A stretch of DNA of 64,000 nucleotides, from the NCBI GenBank assembly GCA_944332075.1, contig CALVJL010000004.1, positions 62,001 to 126,000 of the forward strand. The letters run 5' to 3'. Shown in pieces: positions 1 to 8,342 of this stretch. Both the position numbers and the translations under genes were made by a program. The notes beneath the pieces were generated by a model. It was not told the origin of the DNA and did no database searches. It saw only the letters and a list, made by a program, of their open reading frames with translations. This DNA is from an uncultured Bacilli bacterium (GTDB lineage: Bacteria > Bacillota_I > Bacilli_A > RFN20 > CAG-449). Numbering within the stretch: the stretch's first letter is position 1; each line of letters begins with the position of its first letter.

Positions 1-258
1 TTGCTCATCGACATCTAAAGTAACATTAGAAGCATATATAACATCTTTAGGAAAGATTTTTAAAGAAGCAATATGATCTGTATGGGAATGCGTTACTAAA
101 ACCGTTTTGATTTGATCTAGCATCACGCCGGTTTCATCAAAATATTGTTTAGCTTGTTTTAATGATTTTATTCCGCAATCGATAACCAAATAATGATGAT
201 TAGCTTCTATTAATGTGCAATTTCCTTTACTTCCAGATTCAAAAACATAGTAACGCAT
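1..258 (-). CDS. walJ: WalJ/YycJ-type MBL-fold hydrolase (3' end cut by window)
   Basis: Only the first 86 codons lie in the window; the gene runs off the left edge. The translated N-terminus carries the family's SGSKGNCT motif (residues 8-15) and the metallo-beta-lactamase metal motif THSHTDH (56-62), which binds two metals at the active site. The ATG at 258 follows AAGGAGAATAAAC, a good ribosome binding site that lies inside the end of dnaB, and the dnaB stop is only 2 nt upstream, so the two are co-transcribed. In Bacilli this protein (YycJ/WalJ) is a predicted 5' exonuclease-like hydrolase linked to coordination of replication and cell division, and it often sits in the walRK locus. WalRK is not in view here, so the assignment rests on the motifs and the replication-gene neighbourhood. 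Confidence 0.85.
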   Translation of the reverse strand, partial: MRYYVFESGSKGNCTLIEANHHYLVIDCGIKSLKQAKQYFDETGVMLDQIKTVLVTHSHTDHIASLKIFPKDVIYASNVTLDVDEQ

Positions 259-260
259 GT

Positions 261-1655
261 TTATTCTCCTTGTTTAAAAGAATTCGTAGTTAGTTCGACG
301 AATTTAGAAATATTCATTAAGAATGATAATAAGAATTCACCTGTCGGACCTTGTCTATTTTTTGCGACATTAACGTGAATTGTATCATTATTGGAAAAAT
401 CATTAGCGTCATTAGCTTCAATGGTATTTTGATCCACTTGATTGGTTTTTTGATAAGCGTCGCGGTGCAAGAGCATAACCACATCGGCATCTTGCTCAAT
501 AGAACCAGAATCTCTTAAGTCGGAAAGCATAGGCTGTCTTTTACCTTTTTCGTTATCACGAGATAACTGCGAAAGTACGAGAATTGGTAAATCTAAATCT
601 CTAGCAATCGACTTTAATGTTCTCATGATTTCATCGATATTATCTTTGTTGCTAGGTAAAGGATTATTTAATCTAACCAAACCTAAATAGTCGATAACAA
701 CAAATCCGAGATTAGGGTCGCGAGATTTTAATTTACTTAATTTTGTTCTAATATCTCCAACTTTAATTCCAGATGTATCATCAATAAGAATTTTTGTTGT
801 ATTAATCCGCGTTTCAGCCTCACTTAAAGCGATAAGATCGCTGTCGGTAACATTACCTTTGCGGAACTTTCTAGAAGATACAGAAGAAACCGAAGAAAGA
901 ATTCTTTCAACGATTTGCTCAGCATTCATTTCAACCGAAAATAAGACTACCGTCTTTTTAGTCAAATAGGCAACCTGCCATAAAAAATTAAGAGCTAACG
1001 CGGTTTTACCTACGGAAGGACGCGCGGCTAAAATATAAATTGAACCATTTTGCCAACCATTAATAAGCGAGTTAAGAATCTTATATCCCGTATCTAAACC
1101 TGTGACATCGTTTTTATCTCTTTGACGATATTTAGCTTCAATCTTCCGGTTAAGGTTTGTGACAACATCAGACAAGTCCACAAAGTCGCCAGTCGCTCGA
1201 TTACGAGTTATTGAAACAACTTTATTCGTATACTCTTCCAAAAAATCACCGATATCGCTGGTAGTCGGCTTATTAAAATAAGCTTCTTTTAAATCATCGG
1301 TAGTTTTAAATAACGTCCGAATAATTGAATAATCTCTAACAATTTTAAGGTGATATGAGGCATCACTTGAGGATAAAGAGATATCCGAAATATTAAGAAG
1401 ATAATCAATTCCTCCAATCTTATCGAGAGCCTTCATCGCATTAAGTTCATTAACCAAAGCGACATTATCAACTTCAATATTTTTCTTATAAAGACTAATC
1501 AAAGCTTTAAAAATAACTGCATTTTGTTTTTGATCATAAAAATCAGTTGGAGATAACGTATCAATTGCTTCAATTAAAAAGTTTCGCGAAGCAATCATCG
1601 CTCCGAGAACAGCCTTTTCTGAATCAATTGACGCAGGAACAGGTAAAGTGGCCAT
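261..1655 (-). CDS. dnaB: Replicative DNA helicase DnaB (DnaC in Bacillus)
   Basis: A 464-aa hexameric 5'-3' helicase that unwinds DNA at the replication fork. The N-terminal helical domain (about 1-150) is followed by a RecA-like core with Walker A AARPSVGKT at 210-218, an SVEMNAEQ segment, the Walker B-type VVIDYLGLV, and the family signature LSQLSRDNEKGKRQPMLSDLRDSGSIEQDADVV split over two adjacent motifs. The length is normal for bacterial DnaB. It starts 2 nt after the rplI stop and is followed after 2 nt by walJ, so rplI-dnaB-walJ is one tightly packed operon. This rplI-dnaB pairing is a standard arrangement in Bacilli. No intein or insertion is seen. Confidence 0.97.
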   Translation of the reverse strand: MATLPVPASIDSEKAVLGAMIASRNFLIEAIDTLSPTDFYDQKQNAVIFKALISLYKKNIEVDNVALVNELNAMKALDKIGGIDYLLNISDISLSSSDASYHLKIVRDYSIIRTLFKTTDDLKEAYFNKPTTSDIGDFLEEYTNKVVSITRNRATGDFVDLSDVVTNLNRKIEAKYRQRDKNDVTGLDTGYKILNSLINGWQNGSIYILAARPSVGKTALALNFLWQVAYLTKKTVVLFSVEMNAEQIVERILSSVSSVSSRKFRKGNVTDSDLIALSEAETRINTTKILIDDTSGIKVGDIRTKLSKLKSRDPNLGFVVIDYLGLVRLNNPLPSNKDNIDEIMRTLKSIARDLDLPILVLSQLSRDNEKGKRQPMLSDLRDSGSIEQDADVVMLLHRDAYQKTNQVDQNTIEANDANDFSNNDTIHVNVAKNRQGPTGEFLLSFLMNISKFVELTTNSFKQGE

Positions 1656-1657
1656 AA

Positions 1658-2107
1658 TTATTTTTTCTCGGAAACATGGACATTAACCGTTCCGATAACT
1701 CCTTTATACAATTCAATTCTAAGACGAGTAAATCCAAAAGCATTAACTGGATATTTATCAACAAATTTTCTCTTATCAAGAACGATTGAATACTTTTTCT
1801 CCATTTCCTCACAGATTTGTTTAGGAGAAATATTACCAAACATTCTGCCATCTTTACTAGTTGAAGCGGTAAATTCCAAAGTAATAGTTTTTAATTTTTC
1901 AGCGATTTCTTGGGCTTCTTGTTTCTTTTGTTCGTTTTCTTCTTCGCGTTTAACGATTTCATTATGTAAGAAGGTTGCCGAACCTTGAGTATATTTAATA
2001 GCTAAGCCGTTTTTAACTAAATAATTAGCTCCGTATCCATCACTAACTTCACAGATTTGATCTTTTTTACCGACGTTTTTCACATCTTTTAATAAAATAA
2101 CTTTCAT
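1658..2107 (-). CDS. rplI: Ribosomal protein L9
   Basis: A 149-aa large-subunit protein. It begins with the L9 N-domain MKVILLKDVKNVGKKD, which binds 23S rRNA, followed by a long charged connecting helix (about residues 45-80, rich in K and E) and the C-terminal domain. Length and domain order match bacterial L9. It lies 1 nt after the gdpP stop and 2 nt before dnaB, so translation is probably coupled across the operon gdpP-rplI-dnaB-walJ. This order is the same as in Bacillus and relatives. Confidence 0.97.
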   Translation of the reverse strand: MKVILLKDVKNVGKKDQICEVSDGYGANYLVKNGLAIKYTQGSATFLHNEIVKREEENEQKKQEAQEIAEKLKTITLEFTASTSKDGRMFGNISPKQICEEMEKKYSIVLDKRKFVDKYPVNAFGFTRLRIELYKGVIGTVNVHVSEKK

Positions 2108-2108
2108 T

Positions 2109-4121
2109 TTAATCTCCTCCGATAATCTTCTTTTGTCTCAAGCCATTAACGTATTGCTTTATGACTTCTTCAACTCTTTTTCTAACAATATCAACATTTG
2201 TTGAATCTTTAAATTTTGCAGCCGCGGCTGTGTAAGATCCGCCGCCTTCAAAAGTTTCACATATTAACTGGCAAGAAATCGATCCATCGCTACGCGAAGA
2301 TAAACCGATAACTCTATCACTAATTCTGCCGATAACAAACGAAGCATTAATGCCGGAAATTTGCAAAGCTTCAGTTGCAACTCGAGCCAGCATTGCTTGT
2401 TCAACAATCTCATCATTACTTGCATATGTTAATAAAACACCCGCGCAAGGATATGTCGCTCTCGACATAATCGAGTTCTTTAATGCGTATTCTTCTAATT
2501 CGACTTTTAAGAACGAATCAGCTAAATTGTTATCCGCGCCGAAGGTCTTAAGAATATATGAAGCATCATATGTTTTCGCTCCAATATGATTTCGATAATA
2601 GTTAGTATCCAAAATAATACCGGCAAGCATAAACGTTGCGATATCTTCTGGAACATCGATTTGACATGACGCATATCTAATCATCTCAACAACTAATTCT
2701 GAAGCAGATGAAGCACTAGGTTCAATATATGAAAATTCTGGATTATCAATTGACGTCATACTTCTTCTATGATGATCGATAATTGCGATATGTTCAGCTT
2801 TCTTAATCAAATTTGGATACATCGCTGTTTCTAAGGAATGGAAATCAGTGACGATTAATAAATCTTTTGGTTCAATTTTATCGAGGGCTTCACTAGGTGC
2901 GATACACATTTCATTAATTTGTTCTTTAGTGAATGTAGCTTTAAAGGCTTTCTTTGTTTTATTTTCTAATTTGAACTCATCATAGATAATTTTAACTGGA
3001 GTATTTTTTGCTACACCTTTTACAAAGCAATATAAACCTAAGGCAGATCCAATCGCGTCGAGGTCAGCGATATTATGACCCATGATATAAACGTTTTTAG
3101 CTTCTTCGACAAGAGCTTTTAATGAGTTAGACATAACCCGGGATTGAACAGAGTTTTTCTTTTCTTTTGTCTCGGTTTGTCCGCCGAAAAATTGTAAATT
3201 ATCTTCATAAGTGGACGCAACCGCCTGGTCACCACCTCTTGATAAAGCGACATCAAGGGCCTTTGAAGCCATTTCAAACAAGCGATTATAATTATCTATG
3301 CCTGAAGCGATACCAATTGATAAAGTAAAATCATTATCCTCTTTTTCTTCTTTTAAATCATCAAGCAAAGAGAACCGGTCTTTTAAAATTTCATCATAAT
3401 CTTCGCGATTACATAAGAAGATATATGAATCGTTTTTATATTTTTTAAGAAGCATATGATGCTTTTTTGCATAATCGACGATAACTTTTTGAATTACCGC
3501 TAAATTATCGTTAATTGACAAATCATCGAGCATATTAGCCATATCTTGATAGTTATCAATAGTTATGATACCGACGCTTGGACGATGTTTAAAAGTCTCA
3601 TCATAAACATTTCTTAATTCAGTTACATCTTTAAAAATATATAGATTTGCTTCTTTAAGATATCTAACCAAATAATAACAGCCGTTAAACTCGATACTAG
3701 TCTCATCAGTGTTACCGTCTTTAAAACGCGTAAGTCCGTTAAAATAAGAATATATTTCACTATCGACTAATGATTTTTCGACATCCCTAAAAAGATTATT
3801 AACCCATATAACATTATCGTTATCATCGGTGATAATCAAACCGATCTTACCAAAATCATATGCGGCTTGAATATCATTACCTAAAACCTTTAAAGTTGAT
3901 ATATCTGATTTATTTTTAGCATTTGAAAGCTTTGTAAAAGAAATCAAAGCGATCATCAAATTAACCAAAATAATGATTGCTGTAAAAGCGAAAATCAATT
4001 CTGTCTGAAAAGTTTCAATATAATTGCCATCGACCACGAAAAAGAGGACAAGGCAGATAATTAACTCAAAAAAGAAGATTAAACCGTTAGCAACCAAATA
4101 GCGATGAATTAATTTTTGCAT
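2109..4121 (-). CDS. gdpP: Cyclic-di-AMP phosphodiesterase GdpP (YybT family)
   Basis: A 670-aa membrane enzyme that hydrolyses c-di-AMP and so affects osmotic and cell-wall homeostasis. Two N-terminal membrane helices (about 10-30 and 42-62) are followed by a PAS-like domain (about 85-170), a degenerate GGDEF-like domain (about 170-310) and a DHH/DHHA1 phosphodiesterase. The catalytic metal motifs ADLDAIGSA (about 350) and DHHRR (about 450) are intact. The C-terminus has the GGGS/T loop of DHHA1 (EGGGSYTAAAA). The start is preceded by AGAGGTTAGAGAAT, and a TATAAT hexamer sits at 4146-4151 on this strand. It is first in the operon gdpP-rplI-dnaB-walJ. Confidence 0.96.
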   Translation of the reverse strand: MQKLIHRYLVANGLIFFFELIICLVLFFVVDGNYIETFQTELIFAFTAIIILVNLMIALISFTKLSNAKNKSDISTLKVLGNDIQAAYDFGKIGLIITDDNDNVIWVNNLFRDVEKSLVDSEIYSYFNGLTRFKDGNTDETSIEFNGCYYLVRYLKEANLYIFKDVTELRNVYDETFKHRPSVGIITIDNYQDMANMLDDLSINDNLAVIQKVIVDYAKKHHMLLKKYKNDSYIFLCNREDYDEILKDRFSLLDDLKEEKEDNDFTLSIGIASGIDNYNRLFEMASKALDVALSRGGDQAVASTYEDNLQFFGGQTETKEKKNSVQSRVMSNSLKALVEEAKNVYIMGHNIADLDAIGSALGLYCFVKGVAKNTPVKIIYDEFKLENKTKKAFKATFTKEQINEMCIAPSEALDKIEPKDLLIVTDFHSLETAMYPNLIKKAEHIAIIDHHRRSMTSIDNPEFSYIEPSASSASELVVEMIRYASCQIDVPEDIATFMLAGIILDTNYYRNHIGAKTYDASYILKTFGADNNLADSFLKVELEEYALKNSIMSRATYPCAGVLLTYASNDEIVEQAMLARVATEALQISGINASFVIGRISDRVIGLSSRSDGSISCQLICETFEGGGSYTAAAAKFKDSTNVDIVRKRVEEVIKQYVNGLRQKKIIGGD

Positions 4122-4171
4122 ATTCTCTAACCTCTACTATGTTTTATTATACAATAATATATATTCTTATA

Positions 4172-4211
4172 CACTTAAAAAGCAAAATAAAATAGCCCTT
4201 ATTGGGCTATT
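4172..4211 (-). terminator. Intrinsic terminator after the 16-aa ORF
   Basis: An 8-bp perfect stem (arms 4191-4198 and 4204-4211, AATAGCCC/GGGCTATT) has a 5-nt loop. On the minus strand it is followed by a U-rich stretch (TTTTATTTTGCTTTTT). It would end a short transcript that begins near 4342 and contains the candidate peptide gene. It lies upstream of the gdpP promoter and so insulates gdpP. Confidence 0.75.
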
Positions 4212-4243
4212 ATTGTTTTTAAATTTAATCCTTTTCAGAATTC

Positions 4244-4294
4244 TTAGCGTTTAAAGAACTTCATAAGGACTGCAATAGATCTGATTAAGCACAT
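4244..4294 (-). CDS. Candidate 16-aa cationic hydrophobic peptide
   Basis: ATG at 4294 reads a 16-residue peptide, MCLIRSIAVLMKFFKR, ending in TAA at 4244. An AGGTGA ribosome binding site (4303-4308) lies 8 nt upstream, which is ideal spacing. A -10 hexamer TATAAT (4349-4354, minus) lies about 55 nt upstream and an intrinsic terminator closes the unit downstream, so this looks like a free-standing gene of about 150 nt. The peptide is hydrophobic with three basic residues and would form an amphipathic or membrane-binding helix. I do not recognise a family. At this length an ORF alone is weak evidence; the ribosome binding site, promoter, terminator and operators together are what support it. 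The unit could instead be a regulatory RNA. Confidence 0.5.
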   Translation of the reverse strand: MCLIRSIAVLMKFFKR

Positions 4295-4348
4295 AAATAT
4301 ATTCACCTAATCCTTTCTAGTTAAAGCCTTTATCCTTTAACTGAGCCC

Positions 4349-4377
4349 ATTATATATAGACATATATCTGAAAAAAA
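4349..4377 (-). promoter_or_regulatory. Promoter of the 16-aa ORF with weak -35
   Basis: On the minus strand TATAAT (4349-4354) is a consensus -10. The hexamer 17 bp upstream (4372-4377) is TTTTTT, a poor -35. A good -10 with a poor -35 suggests that an activator bound upstream is needed, which fits the two cre-like sites found there. Confidence 0.5.
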
Positions 4378-4381
4378 GATG

Positions 4382-4416
4382 TTGAAAACGTTTTCTTTCT
4401 ATGAAAACGTTATCAT
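4382..4416. promoter_or_regulatory. Two tandem cre-like (CcpA/LacI-type) operators
   Basis: TGAAAACGTTATCA at 4402-4415, with flanks ATG...CAT, fits the Bacillus catabolite-response element WTGNAANCGNWNNCAW at every defined position. TGAAAACGTTTTCT at 4383-4396 fits with one mismatch. Their centres are 19 bp apart, about two helical turns. They lie about 47 and 66 bp upstream of the predicted start of the minus-strand transcript near 4342, the location used by activating cre sites in Bacilli. A LacI-family sugar repressor other than CcpA could also bind them. Confidence 0.65.
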
Positions 4417-4423
4417 TTGTGAC

Positions 4424-4458
4424 AAAAATGAAAAACAGCTGCATTTTACAGCTGTTTT
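4424..4458 (-). terminator. Terminator of the rpsF-ssb-rpsR operon
   Basis: A 10-bp perfect stem AAAACAGCTG/CAGCTGTTTT (4432-4441 and 4449-4458) with a 7-nt loop begins 10 nt after the rpsR stop. It is followed on the minus strand by TTTTTCATTTTTG. Confidence 0.85.
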
Positions 4459-4468
4459 GCTTTTCAAA

Positions 4469-4696
4469 TTAGTCAGCAATATATGGTAATAAAGCCATAT
4501 AACGTGCGCGTTTGATTGCTTGAGCGACTTCTCTTTGATGTTTTGCACAAGCTCCAGTTGCTCTACGTGGAGAAATTTTGCCATTTGGAGCAATGAACTT
4601 CTTTAATGTTTCAACATCTTTATAATCAATCACCGCATTCTTGTTTTTGCAAAAAATACAGAATTTCTTTTTTGCTCTAACTTTCTTAAAAGCCAT
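4469..4696 (-). CDS. rpsR: Ribosomal protein S18
   Basis: A 75-aa small-subunit protein that forms a heterodimer with S6 on the 30S platform. The core [28 protein letters not shown] is split between the conserved S18 RNA-binding segment and the C-terminal helix. Three cysteines are visible (CIFC at 12-15 and GAC in the core), reminiscent of the zinc-binding form of S18. It is the third gene of rpsF-ssb-rpsR, 26 nt after ssb, and is followed at once by a terminator. Confidence 0.97.
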   Translation of the reverse strand: MAFKKVRAKKKFCIFCKNKNAVIDYKDVETLKKFIAPNGKISPRRATGACAKHQREVAQAIKRARYMALLPYIAD

Positions 4697-4722
4697 GGTA
4701 ATACCTATTCCTTTCTAAGCGA

Positions 4723-5157
4723 TTAGAATGGTAAATCGTCTTCTACAATATCAATGCTATCAACATTTGTGTCTTCGCGGTCGTTAGCAGGTGCATCTTC
4801 ACTATAGCCGGAATTGTTATCATTACGGCCTTGAGATGAACTCTTGCTTTCTAAGAACTGAACTGAATCAGCGACGACTTCGATGACTGATACCTTACGG
4901 CCATCCTTGCTTTCGTAGCTTCTTTGGACTAATCTACCATCTACACCGATAAGCGAGCCCTTCTTTGTAAACTTATAAAGGTTCTCAGCTGCTTGATTCC
5001 AAACAGTGCATGGAATAAAGCTGGTGCTCTTTTCACTATTTTGACCTCTCCAGTTATCAATAGCTACTGTGAAGGATGCTACCGAAGTACCTGAATTGGT
5101 TTTTCTTAATTCTGGGTCGCGGACTAAACGTCCGACTAACACTACTCGATTAATCAT
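4723..5157 (-). CDS. ssb: Single-stranded DNA-binding protein
   Basis: A 144-aa SSB. The OB-fold occupies about residues 1-105 (start MINRVVLVGRLVRDPELR; FIPCTVWNQAAENL; KGSLIGVDGRLVQRSYE). A disordered Ser/Asn/Asp linker leads to the acidic tip DDLPF that recruits replication and repair partners. It lies between rpsF and rpsR, the classic Bacilli arrangement, and would be co-transcribed from the promoter upstream of rpsF. Confidence 0.97.
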   Translation of the reverse strand: MINRVVLVGRLVRDPELRKTNSGTSVASFTVAIDNWRGQNSEKSTSFIPCTVWNQAAENLYKFTKKGSLIGVDGRLVQRSYESKDGRKVSVIEVVADSVQFLESKSSSQGRNDNNSGYSEDAPANDREDTNVDSIDIVEDDLPF

Positions 5158-5185
5158 TTATTTCCTCCTATTTAAGGATGAATAA

Positions 5186-5467
5186 TTATTTTGCAATAAC
5201 TAAGCTACGAACAACGCTAGGATTGATTTTGCAAATACGATCGAATTCGTTAATATTTGCGACATCAGTAGTAACGTTGATTACGACATAATAACCCTTT
5301 TTATCGCCATCAATCTCGTAAGCGTAATCTCTTAAGCCCCATTCGTCAACGTTATCGACAGTTCCGCCATTAACTTGGAGAATTTCGTGTAACTTTCCGA
5401 TTAAGACATTGCGATCTGCATCTTCAAGATTTGGTTTAAGGATATACATAATCTCGTACTTTTTCAT
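5186..5467 (-). CDS. rpsF: Ribosomal protein S6
   Basis: A 93-aa small-subunit protein, partner of S18. The sequence MKKYEIMYILKPNLE, the WGLRDYAYEIDGDKKGYY segment and the C-terminal RSLVIAK are typical. The start has a strong ribosome binding site (TAGGAGGTGTACAC). The 80 nt before it fold into a hairpin next to this site and probably form the S6:S18 autoregulatory leader listed separately. Confidence 0.97.
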   Translation of the reverse strand: MKKYEIMYILKPNLEDADRNVLIGKLHEILQVNGGTVDNVDEWGLRDYAYEIDGDKKGYYVVINVTTDVANINEFDRICKINPSVVRSLVIAK

Positions 5468-5543
5468 GTGTACACCTCCTATGGTCTTCTGGTTGATCTA
5501 CTTCATCAACAGAAGGTGCCGCGGCTCCTTCACTGGCCGTGCA
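5468..5543 (-). promoter_or_regulatory. Candidate S6:S18-binding leader of the rpsF operon
   Basis: The transcript leader folds into CTTCTG-TTGAT ... ATCAA-C-CAGAAG just upstream of the AGGAGG ribosome binding site. It is flanked by GCCGCGGCACC on the 5' side and GACC on the 3' side. Many bacteria autoregulate rpsF-rpsR through an S6:S18 complex that binds a hairpin in this position. Position and general shape fit; I could not align it to the family model, so the exact S6:S18 determinant is not confirmed. Confidence 0.55.
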
Positions 5544-5549
5544 ACAATT

Positions 5550-5578
5550 ATTCTACTAGACCAAACGGAAATTGTAAA
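5550..5578 (-). promoter_or_regulatory. Promoter of rpsF-ssb-rpsR
   Basis: On the minus strand TTTACA (5573-5578), a 17-bp spacer and TAGAAT (5550-5555) form a near-consensus sigma-A promoter. Transcription would start near 5543 and give a leader of about 75 nt. Confidence 0.75.
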
Positions 5579-5654
5579 CGAAAATTGCAAAGTTTATCTC
5601 CTTATATTTATTATATAAGGTTATAAATTTATTTTTAATTAATCTTCTTTGTTT

Positions 5655-5683
5655 TGTAAAAGAAAAACTGCCTTATGGCAGTT
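5655..5683 (-). terminator. Terminator of lysS
   Basis: A 7-bp stem AACTGCC/GGCAGTT with an ATAA loop overlaps the lysS stop codon and is followed by TTTCTTTT on the minus strand. Confidence 0.8.
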
Positions 5684-7166
5684 AATCGCGATCTTTCATT
5701 GTTGGGAAGAGTAAGACTTCACGGATGTTGGTTGAATTGGTCATCAACATAACAAATCTATCAATACCAATTCCGATTCCGCCCGTAGGAGGCATACCGT
5801 ATTCCAAAGCTTCAACGAAGTCTTCATCATAATCATTAGCTTCTTCATTACCTAATGATTTTTCTTTTAATTGTTCAATAAATCTTTCTCTTTGATCAAT
5901 TGGATCATTTAATTCTGAATAAGCATTCGCGTATTCTGTTGTTCCGATATAAAGTTCAAATCTTTCGGTGAAACGCGGATCTTTGCTCTTCTTTGTTAAA
6001 GGCGAAATTTCAATAGGATGTCCGTAAACAATTGTCGGTTGAATTAATTTCTCTTCGCAGAATGTTTCAAAGAAAGCATTCATGATATGTCCAACTCCAG
6101 TAAAGTGTTTTTCAACTTGGACATGGAATTTTTCGGCTAAGGCTTTTGCTTCTTCAAAAGTATAGTGGTTAGAAACAAAATCAACTCCAGTTGCCTCTTT
6201 AATTAACTCAGCCATGGAGACTCTCTTAAATGGTTTCTCCATATCGATAGTGTATTCGCCATACGGAATAACTGCTGTTCCGTTCATCTTAGTTGCCACT
6301 AAACGGAAAGTATTTTCGACTAAATCCATCATATCGGATAAATCGCCATAAGCTTGATAGAGTTCAACTGTTGTGAATTCTGGATTATGTTTAGTATCCA
6401 TTCCTTCGTTACGGAATAATCTACCGATTTCATAGACTCTTTCCATGCCGCCAACGATTAATCTCTTAAGATTTAACTCAGTAGCAATTCTTAAGGCAAA
6501 GTCTTTATTTAATGCGTTATGGTGGGTCATAAATGGACGAGCTGACGCACCGCCGACAACAGAAATTAAAACAGGTGTTTCAACTTCAACAAACCCTAAT
6601 GAATCGAAATAGTTTTGTAAAATACGAATGATTTTTGGACGGGCAAAAGCAATTCTCTTAGCATCATCATTCATAATTAAATCAACATATCTTCTTCTAA
6701 ATCTCTCTTCGACATCAGTTAAACCATGATATTTTTCTGGTAATGGTCTTAGAGCTTTAGTAAGATGGGTATATTCATGAACTTTGATGGTTAATTCACC
6801 GGTGTTGGTCTTCATAACTGTGCCTTTAACACCGACAATATCACCGATATCAGCAATTTTAAAAATCGCGTATTGTTGTTCACCGACGCTATCTTTAGAA
6901 ATAAAGCATTGGAAGTAACCAAAGCGATCTTGAGCATGGAAGAAAGAAGCTTTTCCCATTCTTCTAATGGTCATCAATCTACCCGCCATTGTCACTTCAA
7001 TATTTTTTTCTTCTAATTCTTCTTTAGTGAATTCTTTATACTTTTGAATTGTTTCACTGGTATCGCTTCTAACAAATTTTTGTCCGAAAGGATCGACACC
7101 TAAATCTCTTAATTTTTGTAACTTGTCTCTTCTGATTTGTTCTTGTTCAGAAATTTTTTCTGCCAT
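5682..7166 (-). CDS. lysS: Lysyl-tRNA synthetase, class II
   Basis: A 494-aa enzyme that charges tRNA-Lys. The N-terminal OB-fold anticodon-binding domain (about 55-150) is followed by the class II core: motif 1 region around FRRRYVDLIMN, motif 2 with FRNEGMDTKHNPEFT and motif 3 with GIGIGIDRFVMLM near the C-terminus. Length is normal. It lies 86 nt downstream of dusB on the same strand. The dusB-lysS order is that of Bacillus, where both sit downstream of tilS and ftsH. Confidence 0.97.
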   Translation of the reverse strand: MAEKISEQEQIRRDKLQKLRDLGVDPFGQKFVRSDTSETIQKYKEFTKEELEEKNIEVTMAGRLMTIRRMGKASFFHAQDRFGYFQCFISKDSVGEQQYAIFKIADIGDIVGVKGTVMKTNTGELTIKVHEYTHLTKALRPLPEKYHGLTDVEERFRRRYVDLIMNDDAKRIAFARPKIIRILQNYFDSLGFVEVETPVLISVVGGASARPFMTHHNALNKDFALRIATELNLKRLIVGGMERVYEIGRLFRNEGMDTKHNPEFTTVELYQAYGDLSDMMDLVENTFRLVATKMNGTAVIPYGEYTIDMEKPFKRVSMAELIKEATGVDFVSNHYTFEEAKALAEKFHVQVEKHFTGVGHIMNAFFETFCEEKLIQPTIVYGHPIEISPLTKKSKDPRFTERFELYIGTTEYANAYSELNDPIDQRERFIEQLKEKSLGNEEANDYDEDFVEALEYGMPPTGGIGIGIDRFVMLMTNSTNIREVLLFPTMKDRD

Positions 7167-7252
7167 ATTTTCCTCCCTATAAATAAAAGAAAACCTTTCA
7201 AGGCCCGTTTATTATTTTATAAAAAAGCCAGTTTCTTTTAAAGTTAATTTAA

Positions 7253-8227
7253 TTAAACGCGTTGGATTATTTCATCTTTGAGAATTAAAGAGCAAAGCTT
7301 GAAGAATTCTTTGGCTTCTTTGATAGTTGAAAACCTTACTTTATAATCTCGAACATTTGAAAATCCTTTTAAATAATGAGTCGATATTCCTCTAATTTCC
7401 TGCACGGCATGAAATTCACCTTTGAGCTCCATCAATAAATTAAAATGCTCTTTTAAATATTCAATTTGCATTTCAATTGTCGGAAGGGGCAATCTTTCCC
7501 CTGTTTCATAATACTTTTTAATCTGCGTTATCAAAAACGGATTTCCCAAAATTCCTCTTCCCAGAGCTACACCGTCGCATCCGGTATAATTAAGGACTTC
7601 GATAGCTTTATCTAAAGTATTTATATCGCCATTAGCGATTACTTTAATTTTAACGCTTTCTTTGGCTTTTTTAATATAATCGTAATCGCTCGTGCCTTCA
7701 TACATCTGCGTTCTTGTCCTGCCATGGACAGTAATCATTTCCACGCCAGCTTTTTCTAATATTTTGCAGGTCTGTTCGACATTAATCGTATCCTTGCTGA
7801 TACCTAATCTAATTTTCGCGGTAACTGGATGTTTAGATGCTTTAACTAATTCAGTCATCATATCAAGTAATTCATCTTTTCGGGAATTATCGAGCCAAGC
7901 TGACCCCGCATTATTTTTAATAACTTTATGAACGGGGCACCCGAGATTGATATCGAGATAATCATAATCAGCTATCTCTTGTAATTCCTGTAACCCACCT
8001 AATAAAGACTCTTTGCTGCCACCGAATAGCTGTAAGGCTACCGGTCTTTCATCTTGACTTGTTTCAGTCATCTTTTTTGTCTCTTGATTATGATAAATTA
8101 ACGCAAAATCTGATATCATTTCTGATACCACTAAATCACAGCCAAACTTTTTTAAAAAGCGGCGATAAGCTAAATTTGTATAACCGGCTAATGGCGCGGC
8201 AATAATCAAAGGAGATTTCTTTTCCAT
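7253..8227 (-). CDS. dusB: tRNA-dihydrouridine synthase (DusB-like)
   Basis: A 324-aa flavoenzyme of the Dus family that reduces uridines in tRNA using NAD(P)H. The TIM-barrel signatures are present: the N-terminal APLAGYTN, LQLFGG, DINLGCPVHKVIKNNAGSAW with the catalytic Cys, VHGRTR and DGVALGRGILGNP. It sits between ftsH and lysS as in Bacilli. The closest subgroup is DusB/YacF; other Dus paralogues cannot be ruled out from motifs alone. Confidence 0.92.
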   Translation of the reverse strand: MEKKSPLIIAAPLAGYTNLAYRRFLKKFGCDLVVSEMISDFALIYHNQETKKMTETSQDERPVALQLFGGSKESLLGGLQELQEIADYDYLDINLGCPVHKVIKNNAGSAWLDNSRKDELLDMMTELVKASKHPVTAKIRLGISKDTINVEQTCKILEKAGVEMITVHGRTRTQMYEGTSDYDYIKKAKESVKIKVIANGDINTLDKAIEVLNYTGCDGVALGRGILGNPFLITQIKKYYETGERLPLPTIEMQIEYLKEHFNLLMELKGEFHAVQEIRGISTHYLKGFSNVRDYKVRFSTIKEAKEFFKLCSLILKDEIIQRV

Positions 8228-8312
8228 AAATGAAATTATAAAGGTTAGTGATTAAAAATTTCTAGCAATAAATTCTAAAAACATTTTTCTAAAAACTTTT
8301 TTTAATCATGTC

Positions 8313-8339
8313 ACAAAAATAGCTCCGTTTCCGGAGCCT
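8313..8339 (-). terminator. Terminator of ftsH
   Basis: A GC-rich 7-bp stem (GGCTCCG GAAA CGGAGCT, one wobble) lies right after the ftsH stop and is followed by ATTTTTG on the minus strand. The tetraloop is of the stable GNRA type. Confidence 0.85.
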
Positions 8340-8342
8340 TAA

